A stretch of 64,000 nucleotides of DNA from Fagopyrum homotropicum (GCA_033239125.1 BSWB01000004.1:27897501-27961500); one strand, 5' to 3'; numbered from the stretch's first letter, positions 44,195 through 56,418 are shown. Numbers and translations: made by a program. The notes: a model not told the origin generated them from the letters alone.

Positions 44195-45642
44195 TCAAGC
44201 AAGATCTCTTTGAAGTTGAGGCTGCACAGTAAGTCTTGCAATCGTCTTCTCTCGAGGCGTCTTCCTGCTCAAGGCGTCAGCTACCACATTCGCCTTGCCA
44301 GGATGATACAAAATATCAAGGTCAAAGTCCTTGATCAACTCAAGCCATCGACGCTGGCGGTTATTCAATTCCCATTGCGTGAAAATGTACTTCAGACTCT
44401 TATGGTCTGTGAAGATCTGGCATGCAGCACCATACAAGTAATGTCTCTAGATCTTCAAAGCATGAATTGCCGCTGCCAACTCCAGATCATGAGTCGGGTA
44501 GTTCTCCTCATACGTCTTCAGCTGTCGAGACGCATATGCAATCACTCTGCCTCTCTGCATCAATACATATCCCAAGCCTACCTTGGATGCATCACTATAA
44601 ACTACAAAATCATCAGAACCCTCTGGTTGTGCCAAGACAGGAGCGGAAGTCAAACGCCTCTTCAACTCCTCAAAACTATGAGCACACTGGTCAGTCCATA
44701 CAAATCTGGTAGTCTTCCTCAGAAGACTCATCAGTGGACGAGCAATCACAGAAAATCCCTCCACAAAACGTTTGTAATAACCGGCTAGGCCAAGAAAGCT
44801 ACGCACTTCCTTGACGTTCGCCGGTGTCGTCCATGCATTAACAGACTCAATCTTCACCGGGTCAACCATGATCCCGTCGGCGGAGACGATGTGTCCAAGA
44901 AAAACAACCTCAGACATCCAGAACTCACACTTAGAGTGCTTAGCATACAACTCTTTATCCCTCAAAATCTGCAACATCGTCCTCAGATGACCAGCATGCT
45001 CCTCTCTACTACGAGAGTATACCAGAATGTCATCAATAAAGACCACTACAAACTAATCCAAAAAGTCAATGAAGATATTTTTCATCAACTCCATGAAAAC
45101 TGTTGGGGCATTCGTCAGCCCGAATGACATCACTACAAACTCGTAGCGTCCATAACAAGTACGAAATGTCGTCATGTGCACAACCTGCTCTCTCACCCTC
45201 AAATGGTGATAACTCAAGTGTAAGTCAATCTTCGAGAACACAGTCACTCCCTGAAGTTGATTTAACAAAGTAATGGATATTTGTTCTTGACCATCACCTT
45301 AGTCAACTCTCCGTAGTCGATGCACCATCTTAACGATCCGTTCTTTTTCCACGCGAAGAGAACAGGTGTTCCCCACGGGTATACGCTAGGGCAGATAAAG
45401 CCCTTCTCAGCCAACTCCTTGAGTGGCTTCTTCAGTTCTAACAACTTGACAAGCTCTATATGATATGAAGCCTTCGAGTTCGGTTTCGTACCTGGCTCTA
45501 ACTCTATGCCGAAGTTCACATTCCTCTTGGGCGGCAAACTGGATGGCTCAACGAACACATCCACAAACTCGCAGACTACTGGGATGTCCTCTAATGCTGG
45601 ACTCTCTCCATCCTTCATGGCATAATCCAGAAGGCCTCGCAA
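44195..45642 (-). pseudogene. reverse transcriptase and RNase H of the chromovirus
   Basis: On the minus strand the pieces are 45642-45262 (RT start; WKKNGSLRWCIDYGELTK), 45268-45053 (VTVFSKIDLHLSYHHLRV, MSFGLTNAPTVF), 45046-44447 (VFIDDILVYSRSREEHAGH and then RNase H, YSDASKVGLGYVLMQ) and 44437-44195 (IFTDHKSLKYIFTQ, ANVVADALSR). At least two breaks, including a stop just before FIDD, disable it. Confidence 0.9.
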
Positions 45643-46883
45643 CTCTATGTGATTAATCTAGCTGCTCGTATTGGACTAATCACCATACCCGTCCTCCCAA
45701 GGTCCCAACGTCGGAAGACCTCTATCTAACCCAACTCGGTAGAAACCATCACGGTCCTACTACCAACATCTAACACAGCACAAAGTCTATCCATCCAATC
45801 CATACACAGAATGACTTCCTCACGCACCAGCGGCATGAAACGAAGTCCACAAACAAATCACAAGTCCCAAATGTATAAGACAACTATGTACCTCTTACAT
45901 GACCCTCATCTGGTAACCCTACTAAGAGAGGTCTATCCTCTACTGTATCTAACGTCAGTCTATCAACGCATGCATCAAAAAGCAAAGAGTATGTAGTACC
46001 CATACCAAACAGAACTCCAATGGCTCCACTACATATTATTACTCAAAACTCGAACCTATGCTCCTCAAGTATCACTGAGGTCATCGCCATAGTCTCTACC
46101 TCTACTCCTTCTACACCGAAAGGCGGAGAGTCTCTCTGAGAAGGAACATTGTCTTGCTGACAAAAGGGGGCCAAATGGCCTAGTTCACCACATGTAAAGC
46201 ACGTCACTAAAGATCTCTTACACTCCGGTCGCAGGTGTCCAAACTCTCCACAGTTGAAACAAGATCTCATCCCATCAGAAGTTCGTGTGGACAAGGGATC
46301 ACTCGAACGTCCATGTGTCAGACTCTGTCTAACACTTGAAAGGTTTGCTTCATCACTTACTAGTTCGGTCCATTGTTTCTTCTTTGATCCGGAAACTTCA
46401 GTTGGTCCCACAGATGTTGGTAAACCCGGTGTAGGTCTACCCTCTCTTGCAGCCTCTTGTACTTAACGTATATATTCTCGAAACTCAGGTCCACTCATCG
46501 AGAGGTAGTTAGACTCCTAAGGTCTTCCCTCTGCTACAGGCGGAACAACAGCGGAAACCGGTCCCTGAACTAACACTATTGGAGGAAGAGAGGGGTATAT
46601 CCCTACCTCGTCCTACTACAGATGTCGCTCTAGTCTAAGCCATCTGTAGGGTATGCACACTTAATCCTATAAGGCTATATATATATATGCCATATTTGTA
46701 TATATATATATATATACTATCGAGATCCTCATAAGGATGACGGCTTCTGTACATACTATTCCAAAACATTTGCGCTCACTTTAAAACCAAAACCTTTTCA
46801 AAAATCAGACACCTTTCGAGTTGTGTTTATTTATCCACTCTATCTTTATTGCAGATAGCAAGTGCCTTTGTTGTCAACCTAAT
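45643..46883 (-). pseudogene. gag and protease remnants of the chromovirus
   Basis: 46411-46043 encodes two zinc knuckles, CFNCGEFGHLRPEC and CFTCGELGHLAPFC. Toward 45950 a protease-like LLFDACVD remains where DSGAS would be expected. The space between the PBS and the knuckles is only about 470 bases, so most of gag is missing. Confidence 0.75.
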
Positions 46884-46895
46884 GCTCTGATACCA
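46884..46895 (-). other. primer-binding site of the chromovirus
   Basis: TGGTATCAGAGC on the minus strand, four bases from the 5' LTR end. Confidence 0.9.
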
Positions 46896-46899
46896 ACAC

Positions 46900-49028
46900 T
46901 GTAACACCCCAAATCCGCGGGACTTGGGATGCTACATTGGGCTAGGATCTCACAATGGATCCTGACCTTACCTTGACAACAAGTTCAATGGATCTTACAA
47001 CAAGGCACATGTAGATTAAAATCAAATACATAAAAGCTATATATGATACATCAAAAGAGATTACAAACTCCAAGCCGAGTACAAAACAACATCATAAACC
47101 ATAACCACAAAAGATATCCCATCCTACGCATCCTAATGTACAGAAGTCCTCTGCTGGTCACACCATCTGGCTCACCCTGCAGTCTTCCTAACCTGCAGAT
47201 CATCTACAACACGGTATAAAACCGTTAGCTACAGCAATGAAAGGCATGAAGGTAATAGCACAACCACACATCAGCATCTCATACATGCAATTCCACACAC
47301 ATTCATCTATTATCTTTCATTACGTTATTTCATTACTAATTCAACTTCTTTTGTAACACGAGGAGCCTCAAGAACCTTGTCCCTTTCCCCCTTAACACAG
47401 GGGTTTACATGGGGGTGATCATCACTCGTCCCACCCTGTGCTACTGGCTTCCAGGCACCTCCTCCTAACCCGCAGGCGGAGACCGGTGGTTACCGCCCGT
47501 TATAATACACTTGGGCCAAATAAATGTAATAAATGGTCATCCTAGTCCGGCTTAGGTTATAATGCACAATCATATGAACACACACACAACCATCACAATC
47601 ATACAATCCACAACCGTACGCTAAGTAAGTCCTATGGAATTACCTGATATACTCGTAACATGTACCACGTCACAGCTTCCCCTTGGGGAAGTAATCAACG
47701 CCTGTAATAGCAAGGCACACACAATCACATACTGCAAAGGTTAGGAGACTCACCTCACTAACCACAACCAACCTATATCTCAAATCTAAACCTCAAATCC
47801 TCAACACATTCATAAATTCCTAAGGCATATCCTCAACATAACAACTCATCATACCCGTACACATACTAAACCTTAAAGCCATAACCGATATCCATAACAT
47901 CATCATGATCCTCAACTCATTCTGACACCTAGAACGCATCTAATCAGTATTCCTCAAGCTCAAATTTAATCCTAATTTAATTAATTAACCTTTAATTAAT
48001 TAATTAAATTTCACCAGAATAACATTTTGCCCGCAGGTCATTTCTAAACCCACCTGTCATCAGATTTCATCAAATAAACAACCCATAAACACTAGAATAA
48101 AATAATGATCATAATGGAATTTCTAATTATCCATTTAGACAAGCCTAAGGTCAATTTAGGCCAAATCGCAGTACGGAAAACGAATAAATTCATAACTTAT
48201 TCGTTACTAACCCGAGTGACGATCTAAAAGAAGATACAGAATTTTAACAACGCAAGTTACACACGTACAACATCAAATTCACCGGAACTTGAGCGACGGA
48301 ACTGTCCTGGTGACATATATGCTCGACCACGTCTTCATCTGCTCGGAAATGCAGAAACTCGGTACCGATATGAAGAGAATGAAGAGAGGAATCCAGAAAC
48401 TCAAACGGAATTGAAATCGGATTACAAACGGAGAGTAGATGTGAGTTTGAAGTTTGAGAGAAATCAGAGCTTTTACGAGGAAACGTGAAAGGAAATGAAT
48501 TAATAAACGATTTTCCGCTATTTATAGTGAAGACGATAATTATCCTTGAGCGAAGTCGATAGTTATCCTTTAACCGATCCAAAGGCGGGTTGAACCCCCT
48601 TCTCCAAACTTTTCGAAATTGGAACAATAAATCTTAAATATTATAGGGATAATTATTCCACAATTGCCTCGGAAAACGTGTATTCCTAAGCCGTCTTTCT
48701 TAGCCGTTAAGAAACGAAATAGCGACTCTTTTGGCCGTTTTGCCTTTCCATGTTATTTCATATCTAGGACATGTCCGATGTCCTGATCATTTCTCTCAAC
48801 CGCTTTTTTATTAATTGGAGCTCCCCAATGCTCCAAATAATACCGGAGGGTAAAAATAATTATCCGGGGGAAAAATGAAAATTTCACCATAAGCCCAAAA
48901 TTACGCCAGGAACATAACGGTGGGACTTATACTCAACACTTACGCAATCTTCGCGAGTTATATGTCAATTACTATCACTAATTAAGTTAATCAACATTAA
49001 TTAGAAATCGGAAATCCTAGCTATTACA
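46900..49028 (-). repeat. 5' LTR of the chromovirus
   Basis: Read on the minus strand it begins TGTAATAGCTAGG and ends GGGGTGTTACA. A minus-strand TATA line, CTATAAATAG, is at 48517-48526. It matches 38320-40449 with several percent difference by eye. The minus ORF 48244-48627 is LTR sequence. Confidence 0.93.
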
Positions 49029-52000
49029 TATCTGGTTGATGGTTTGAAGTATAATTTGCTCTGTATTTCTCAAATATGTGACAAAGGCAATAAAGTTTTA
49101 TTTGATTTAAAAAAATGTGAGGTTCAAGACAAAAAGATGGGTGAAGTGGTGCTTACTACTCCTAGATGTAATAATGTTTATTCCATGAGTACTAACCAAG
49201 TTTCAAGAACTAAACTAAAAGGTCTAAAGGCGTTGACTGATGATCCAAGGCTTTGGCATACAAGACTTGGTCACGTAAGCATGCACACCATGCAGAAGCT
49301 ACTTACAAAAGATTTGGTACGTGGTTTGCCAAACCTAAATTCCAAGGTTGATGATCTATGTATGGTTTGTACACAAGGTAAACAAACAAGAGGTTCATTC
49401 AAATCTAAGAAAGTTGTAAGTTCTTCTCAACCCATTGAACTCTTACATATGGATCTTTCTGGACCTATGCGTGTTAAATCTCCCAGAGGCAAGCATTACA
49501 TCCTTGTTATAGTGGATGATTTCTCTCGTTTCACATGGATTTCTTTTCTACAAAAAAATTTGAAGCATTATTTGAGTTTTCAAAATTATATAAGGAGTTA
49601 CAAACCTTGAAAAACCTACCAATCGTTTCTATAAGAAGTGATCATGATAGAGAGTTTGATCAACTAAAGTTTGATTTGTTTTGTGCAAAATATGGTATTT
49701 CACATAATTTTTCAGCTCCTAGAACTCCTCAACAGAATGGAGTTGTGGAACGTAAGAACCGCACTCTTGAGGACATGCCTAGGACAATGCTTTTAGAAAA
49801 TAATTTGCCAAAAAGTTTTTGGGCTAAAGCAGTAAACACTGCAAATTATATTTTGAATAGATATTTAATTCGCCCTATTTTGAAAAAGACTCCTTATGAA
49901 CTCTTCAAAGGAAGGAAACCAAATATTTCGTATTTCAAACCCTTTGGATGTACTTGCTTTGTTCATAATAATGGCAAAGATAACCTTGGGAAATTTGACG
50001 CACGTAGTCATGAAGCAATATTCATTGGATATGCTTCAAGTAGCAAAACTTATCGTGTCTATAACAAACGTACCAAAATTGTAGAGGAAATCATTCATAT
50101 TATTTTTTATGAAAGCAATGATGGTACTTTGAGTGAAAGTTTTGCAGATCTAAATCTGAATCAACGAGAACATCACAATTTGGATGAAGAGGAAGATCCT
50201 AAAGATCAAGAAAAGAATATGTTGGAAAAGATTCAAGATACCGAAGAAAATCCTCAAGACCTTGAAACACACCTTCAAGTCATTGAAACAGAGAACTGTG
50301 ATGTCAGAACTCCATTTCAAGGGCTTGAAACTCAACTTCAAGGCCTTGAGATTCGATCCAAGGGCAATATATCAACGGTACCTAAATCTATACAAACATA
50401 TGAGGCTCAACCTTTTGGATCCGTTCCATCAGTTAAACGAAGAAAAGTTCAACATTCTTCATATCATCCACAAGAGAATGTGATCTCTGATCCAAATGTT
50501 GGAGTTCAAACTCGATCTAAAGTGAACAATCTATGTGCCTTCTCCTCTTTTGTATCTCTTGTCGAGCCAAAGAACCATGTCCAAGCTCTTCAAGAACCTG
50601 ATTGGATCATTGTTATGCAAAATGAATTGAACGAATTTAAGAGAAACAAGGTATGGACTCTTACTTCAAGACCAAAACATCAATCTGTCATTGGCACGAA
50701 ATGGGGTCTTTCGAAACAAGTTGGATGAAAGTGACAAAGTCATACGAAATAAAGCACGACTTGTAGCACAAGGCTATAACCAAGAAGAAGGTATTGATTA
50801 TGAGGAGACTTTTACTCCGGTTGCTAGGTTAGAAGCCACACGTATGCTACTTGCATTTGCATCTTTTATGAGCATAAAACTTTTTCAAATGGATGTAAAA
50901 TGTGCTTTTCTAAACGGCTTCTTAGAAGAAGAGGTCTACGTTGTTCAACCTCCTGGTTTTGAAAATGATGAATATCCAAATCATGTTTTTAAATTAGACA
51001 AAGCTCTTTACGGTCTTAAGCAAGCTCCTCGAGCTTGGTATGAGAGATTCTCTAAATATCTTCTTGAAAACAAATTCAAAAGAGGTTTGATTGATAAAAC
51101 ATTATTTATCAAAACCAGAGGCAACGACATTCTAGTAGTACAAATCTATGTTGATGATATATTATTCGGTGCTACTAATGATTCACTTTGCAAGGAATTT
51201 TCAGATATTATGTGCAGGGAATTTGAAATGAGCTTAATGGGAGAGCTTAATTTCTTTCTTGGACTTCAAGTTTCACAAACAAAGAAAGGAGTTTTTTTCA
51301 ATCAAAGTAAGTATACTAAAGACTTGCTTAAGAAGTACAAAATGGATCAATCTAAGGTTGCAAAGACTCCTATGAGTTCAACACTTTCACTAGACCATGA
51401 CAAGGATGGCAAAAGTGCAGTACAAAAGGAGTATCATGGTATGATTGGTTCATTGTTGTATCTAACTGCTAGTCGTCTTGACATTATGTTTAGCGTGTGC
51501 ATGTGTGCAAGATTTCAAGCTGATCCTAAAGAGTCACACTTGATAGCTCTGAAAAGAATCTTTCGGTATCTCAATGGCACTAAGGATCTAGGGTTATGGT
51601 ACCCACGTCAAAGTTTGTTTCATCTTGTTGGCTATTCAGATTCAGACTTTGCAGGTTATAAGGTTGACAAAAAAAGTACTTTTGGATGTTGCCAATTCTT
51701 AGGGTCATCCCTAATTAGTTGACACTCCAAGAAGCAAAATTTTGTTGTCCTATCCACAGCTGAAGCTGAATATATAACTGCAGGAGCCTGTTATGCACAA
51801 ATTCTTTGGATTGCTCAACAACTTTGTGACCTTGGCTTTGACTTAAAAGGTATTCCTATAAAATGTGATAATACTAGTGCTATTTCGATAACCAAAAATC
51901 ATGTGCAGCATTCAAGGACTAAGCATATTGATGTAAGGCATTACTTCATACGTGATCATGTTGAGAAAGGTGACGTTTCGATCTCTTTTATATCTACCAA

Positions 52001-52100
52001 CTTGCAGCTTGCATATATTTTTACCAAGCCTCTTCCTAAGGAACAATTTAATTTTATTAGATTGGATTTTGGTATGTTGAACAAGGAAGCATTAACGTAG
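49029..52100 (+). pseudogene. integrase, RT and RNase H of the SIRE-type element
   Basis: It continues the protease segment after the chromovirus. The pieces are 49044-49610 (WHTRLGHVSMHTMQKL zinc finger, start of the integrase core), 49535-50728 (SAPRTPQQNGVVERKN, long acidic linker), 50691-51722 (RT with YVDDILFGAT, start of RNase H) and 51723-52100 (TAEAEYI, HIDVRHYFIRDHV). Frame changes near 49555 and 50710 and a stop near 51722 disable it. The linker at 50200-50370 carries copies of the TTCAAGGCCTTGAA motif, so part of the protein is built of DLETHLQ- and GLETQLQGLE-like repeats. Confidence 0.9.
50250..50350 (+). repeat. TTCAAGGCCTTGAA motif cluster inside the SIRE-type pol linker
   Basis: TTTCAAGGGCTTGAAA is at 50315-50330 and CTTCAAGGCCTTGAG at 50336-50350, with half copies from 50253. 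The same motif lies in the LTRs and at 52150-52186 after pol. Confidence 0.85.
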
Positions 52101-52149
52101 GGGGAGTAAAAGATTTTATTTGTTCCTACGTATGCAGCCCAATTTATGT

Positions 52150-52200
52150 TTTCAAAGGCCTTGAAAGACAATTCAAGGTCCTTGAAACACATTTCAAAGG
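52150..52200 (+). repeat. TTCAAGGCCTTGAA motif pair after pol
   Basis: TTTCAAAGGCCTTGAAA at 52150-52166 and TTCAAGGTCCTTGAA at 52172-52186, then a further TTTCAAAGG. Confidence 0.85.
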
Positions 52201-52413
52201 GTAAAATAAATTACGGATAAATTTAAGGTTTAATATCTTTTAGATATTACAAACCTTAATTATTTTTTCTTTTATGAAAAATATTTTTTAAAACTCTTCA
52301 AGATCTTGTTTTTAGTTGTTCTATTTAAAAGGATCAAATATCTCTATCTTTTTCATTCTACTTTTTTTTCACAAACCCTTTTCAAAACTCTGTTCTCTCT
52401 CGAACATCACGCA

Positions 52414-53723
52414 TGGCTCCTAGAAGCAAGAAATCCTCTCCTCAAGCAGTCAAGAAGAAGTCTGTACAGAGTTCTTCAATGGTAAAGGGAGAAACTCCAA
52501 CTGAAGATTTGAACATCTCTCAGACTACCGGTCTTCCTAAAATCTTGGTTCATTAATTTTCAAGCTTTAGGATCTTGGCTTGATGGATTTCACAATCGAC
52601 CGCTAGGTATGTGTGATCTGGTGGACATTGATTTTCTTAAAACTCTTCAGATTCCGTGCATAAACAAGCTTAAGAGTTCAACTATCTGGAAGGTTCCAAA
52701 CCCTGGAGATTTTGCTTTTCCATGATTCACGAGATTGTTCTATGTCAATCTCATCTCAAAAAGGGACAAAGGAATTCTCACTCTTGAATCTTCAGTAAGA
52801 GGTACACCAATTTCACTCACTTCTTCTGTTTTAAGTGAGATTTTTGGAAGTCCTACAGATATTGTGTTCAATCATCCTTCCCGATCAAAGAGTGTTCGAA
52901 TGGCTAAGGAAAAGTTTATTATTCAAAATTCAAACTCTCGCCAACTTACCCATACTTCTCTAACCTTCGAGGCCAAAATTGTATTTATCATCTGGTTCAA
53001 TGTGTTGTTCCTCGTGCAAATTCAAGAGAATTGTTGACTGATCAATCCTTGGAACTAATTCATCTGATTATGTCTGAGCTGGATATTGATGTGCCTAGTC
53101 TCATTCTCAACCATATGACAGATTCTGTCAATTCTAAGCAACCCATCCCTCTACCCTATGGAAACTTACTGCCTAAGATCTTGGATTATTTCAAAATTGA
53201 TATGTATGCTGAAGATCGACAGTCAATCTCTAGCAAGATTGATGAGAACTGCTTACAACGACTTGGGATTGAGAAGACTCTTGCAGGAAAATGGACCTTG
53301 AAAGGGAAATGAGCTATTCCCACCTTAGCTCAAGAAATTCCAACATCATCTATTCCAGAGATCGGGTTAGAAGGCTGTGAAAAAGAGATGGTATGTTTGA
53401 ATCGTGAATTATCTGATTTTCAGTTTGATACTAAGAGGAGATTGGATGCAAATTTTGAGATGCTCTCTATGATAAATGCTAAGGTCAATGAAATGTACTT
53501 AATGAATGCTCTTACTCTGACATCTATGGGAAGTATTCTGCCTATACCTGAAGATGTAGCTCAACATACTCAAGAGAAAGTTGAAAATGTGTTGATGAAT
53601 TGCAAACGACGTCTACAGAATAAGTCAATTCTGTATCCAACTCATGTTGAGCCAATTTTCTTGCCAGTAGTGGAATATGAAGTTATTAAGCAACGAAGAG
53701 CTGAAGAAAGAAACGACGCTTAG
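52414..53723 (+). pseudogene. extra 3' ORF of the SIRE-type element (envelope-like position)
   Basis: The ATG at 52414 starts a short lysine- and serine-rich stretch (APRSKKSSPQAVKKKSVQSS). The frame is then broken, and pieces continue at 52735-53037 (FYVNLISKRDKGI, SSVRGTPISLTSSVLSEIFG), 53031-53312 and 53388-53723. The FYVNL..VRGTPISLT part resembles the domain called putative plant transposon protein. That domain occurs in the 3' ORF of Maximus/SIRE and Athila relatives, where an envelope-like role has been proposed but not shown. At least three breaks are present. Confidence 0.6.
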
Positions 53724-54052
53724 CAGCCGAAATGGATGATTGGAGCTACAAGAAGTCGTCATCGAAAGGGAAAAGAAAGTTCTATGAAGAACATTGAGCT
53801 TGATGTTTGAGCAAAATTGTTTATTTTTGTGAAAATTCTCTTGGGTCTGTAATGCAAAAAAACTCCTTTGTTTTAATTGTTTTTCTTCCCTTGTTGAAAG
53901 ACAAAGGGGGAGAAATAAATGTGTGATCCGTGATCCGACATTCGATATTCTGCATTCTGTATTTTAGGTTTTGATAATTATATATGCATTGCTAAACTAA
54001 CAAAATGCAGGTACGATAAAGCATTTGTGTTGTCTTTCATCAAGGGAGAGAT
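53724..54052 (+). other. 3' noncoding end of the SIRE-type element with polypurine tract
   Basis: It includes AAAGGGGGAGAAATAAA (53902-53918) and ends with AAGGGAGAGAT directly against the right LTR. I take the last as the plus-strand primer; the former is an internal purine tract. Confidence 0.7.
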
Positions 54053-55290
54053 TGAAAACTCCACCTTGATTATCATGTTTTACAAGAGTTGATGATGGAA
54101 GATTTAAACACAAATGTAGTAGTTTGATATACTAACAATGTATTAATTATATTCTCGAGATGCTTGGTTGATTTGGATTAAGTGCAGGTTCTGTCGAAGA
54201 TTTCAAAGGCCTTGAAATGGACTTCAAGGGCACAAGGAAGTAGGCATATACAAAGGAACGATCTCAAAGGCCTTGAAGATTCAAAAGAACAAGTCCACAC
54301 GGAACAAGGATCTAAAATACCAAGAAGATCTTCTAGGAAAGATTTTCTCAACAAAAAGATTTCATCCAGTGAAGATCTTTACCAACCGTATGTTAGAAGA
54401 TTTTTTGAGAAGATTTTCTAAACCAAAAAGCGTCAAGATTTCTTCTCGTTCGATTTATATTATTCATCAAAAAATGAGGAGAATAAGGAGCTGAAAAATC
54501 AACGTGTTTTCAGGAAATGAAGATCTACAACGTTTACCTCATCTCAAACAAAAAGCAATCTTCATGGAGAAGAAGAATCATCTTCAAACGGTCATCTCCC
54601 CAACGGCTAGAAGACCTCTCTATAGAAGGCTATAAATGAAGATGGCACTTGAAGAGCAAAAGACAATAGCTTACACAGAAATATCCTTACATCTTCAAGC
54701 AACCTAAAAACATATTCATTCGATTCATTGTTTTTCTTTCTCTCTTTCTCGGAAAAGCTTTATCCCCTAGAGAGAGATAAAACACTAGAGCTCCATTGGA
54801 AGATCTAAAAAGTGTTATACTAGAGTGTGTTACTCTGCGAAGTAACTAGGCTATTATAGCAAGGTGAATTGTTGGAGCTTGATCGTAGCGTTGGCTACAG
54901 TGAGAGAAGAAGGGGATTTCTTCTAGTTTGTATCTAGGACCCTTTGAAGCTGATAATAGATAGTTAGATCCTAAGGCTATACCCTAGGACGGAGTGTAGG
55001 CTCTTTAGAGCCTAACTTCGTAAACATATCCTCGTGTCAATCTTTTACATTACGCACTATATCTTGCTATTGTGACTAACTTTGTTTTGCAGGAGTACGA
55101 AGTCAATGCCCTTGAAAGCTTTTTCAAAGCCCTTGAAATCTAAGTATCACAAAGAGCTCAGATTGACATCAAGGCCCTTGAAAGGAGTTTCAAGGCCTTG
55201 AGATTGGTTTTGTGAAAAGTTCTCATACTCTATTTAACTCCCCCTTCTAGAGTATTTTTTTAACCATATTATTCACCTACCAGTTCTTCA
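54053..55290 (+). repeat. 3' LTR of the SIRE-type element
   Basis: Begins TGAAAACTCC and ends CAGTTCTTCA. It has the same layout and motif clusters as the left LTR. The ORFs at 54182 and 54273 are LTR sequence. Confidence 0.95.
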
Positions 55291-56108
55291 CCTTATTTAT
55301 AGGCTAAGGGGATAGCCTTGAAACCCTAGATCTCTAAGATTTTATCTTTTAATAAGATAAGATCAAGGGCGTGTTTAGTTAGCATAAAAGGTAGATTATT
55401 TTAGATTTTGATGGACCCACTATTTTCTATCTGTTTAGTTTGAGATTTTTAAAATAAATTGGTGTTTTGAAACAGAATTTAATAGCTTTTTAAAATGAGG
55501 TTTCTTAAATCTTATTTCACATGATTTTAAAGGATTTCATAAGTAGAGTTGAAACTTTTTATGTAGCTACCCTCTTCAAGAATTCATTAATCATAAATCT
55601 ACAAAATTGAACCTCTTCTTTTTCTACAAAATCGAACTTCTCCTTCTACAAAATTGAACCATTCTTCCTTTTTCTTCTATGTTCTTCCTTCTTTCTTCTT
55701 TGTTCTTGTTTGATCTATAAACAAGATGGATTATCTTGTTTGATTTGTCGAACCCTAGACCTGTGCAGAATCAAAAAATTAGTACGCTTGAACATCAAAC
55801 TCTCTAAAAAAGATTCTCCCAACAATGTTTTCCTCATTCTGTGCAAAATCAAAGGTGTAAAAATAGGGTTCGATGTTCAAAATCGTCTTCTACTCTAAGC
55901 TTTCCTCTTTCTTGTTCGATTTTGCGCAGATTTACAAAACCATGTGCTTCTTCCTCTTTCCGTAAAACTAATCTGACTCATTCAACAATTTATGTTCTCT
56001 ATTCAAACACGTCTAAAACTAATCCAACTAATTCAACAATTTCGGTTCTATATTCTATACATGTCTAAAAGTAGTTAAATAAAGTATAAATTGTACACGT
56101 ACACTTAC

Positions 56109-56218
56109 TTCAATTGTGCGAGAAGTTCTTCCGGATCACTATATTTATCTACATTAAACGGAATATTTGAGCTTTCACCATCAAATTCTACATCGGCGTC
56201 TTCGAAAAACAACGACAT
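56109..56218 (-). other. possible first exon of an unknown gene
   Basis: On the minus strand an ATG at 56218 opens MSLFFEDADVEFDGESSNIP and continues for 37 codons. It ends exactly at a strong donor site, AAGTAAGT. The acidic N-terminus with a consensus splice site could be the first exon of a Harbinger-type accessory protein or a host gene, but I recognise no family and found no second exon. Confidence 0.25.
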
Positions 56219-56418
56219 TTGTACGAGCTTTTACGGATTTGTTTAATGACTAGTGATTTCGGATGTGAATAGTGATTTCGGTTGTGAATCGTGATATGAT
56301 TTGACATGTATAGATAAAGCTCGTAAATGAATAACAGCTATATTCTAACGGCCATATTACAACGTCTCTCTAACGGCTATTATTTTGAATGTATAACGGC
56401 TACCTTAGGGTGGACGCG

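Larger units (their letters stand above)
38320..49028 (-). mobile_element. chromovirus (Ty3/gypsy with chromodomain), minus strand, nested in the SIRE-type pol
   Basis: LTRs of about 2.13 kb lie at 38320-40449 and 46900-49028. The target duplication TATCT is at 38315-38319 and 49029-49033. On the minus strand the PBS TGGTATCAGAGC lies next to the right-hand LTR, so that LTR is the 5' one. The order is gag knuckles, a protease remnant, RT, RNase H, integrase and chromodomain. Many stops and shifts disable it, and an Athila-type solo LTR lies between integrase and chromodomain. Confidence 0.94.
34832..55290 (+). mobile_element. SIRE/Maximus-type Ty1/copia retrotransposon carrying nested insertions
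   Basis: Two 1238-bp LTRs (34832-36069 and 54053-55290) differ at a few percent of positions by eye. Target copies CCTTG (34827-34831) and CCTTA (55291-55295) differ at one base. The PBS is TGGTATCAGAGT at 36072-36083. The order is gag, protease, integrase, RT, RNase H and an extra 3' ORF, as in SIRE/Maximus elements. A SINE (37389-37560) splits gag and a chromovirus (38320-49028) splits pol. Without insertions the element is about 9.6 kb. Several frame breaks show it is dead. Confidence 0.93.

Noticed and set aside
48244..48627. 127-residue minus-strand ORF
   Set aside because: It lies in the chromovirus 5' LTR; the matching part of the other LTR (39650-40020) has changes that break it.
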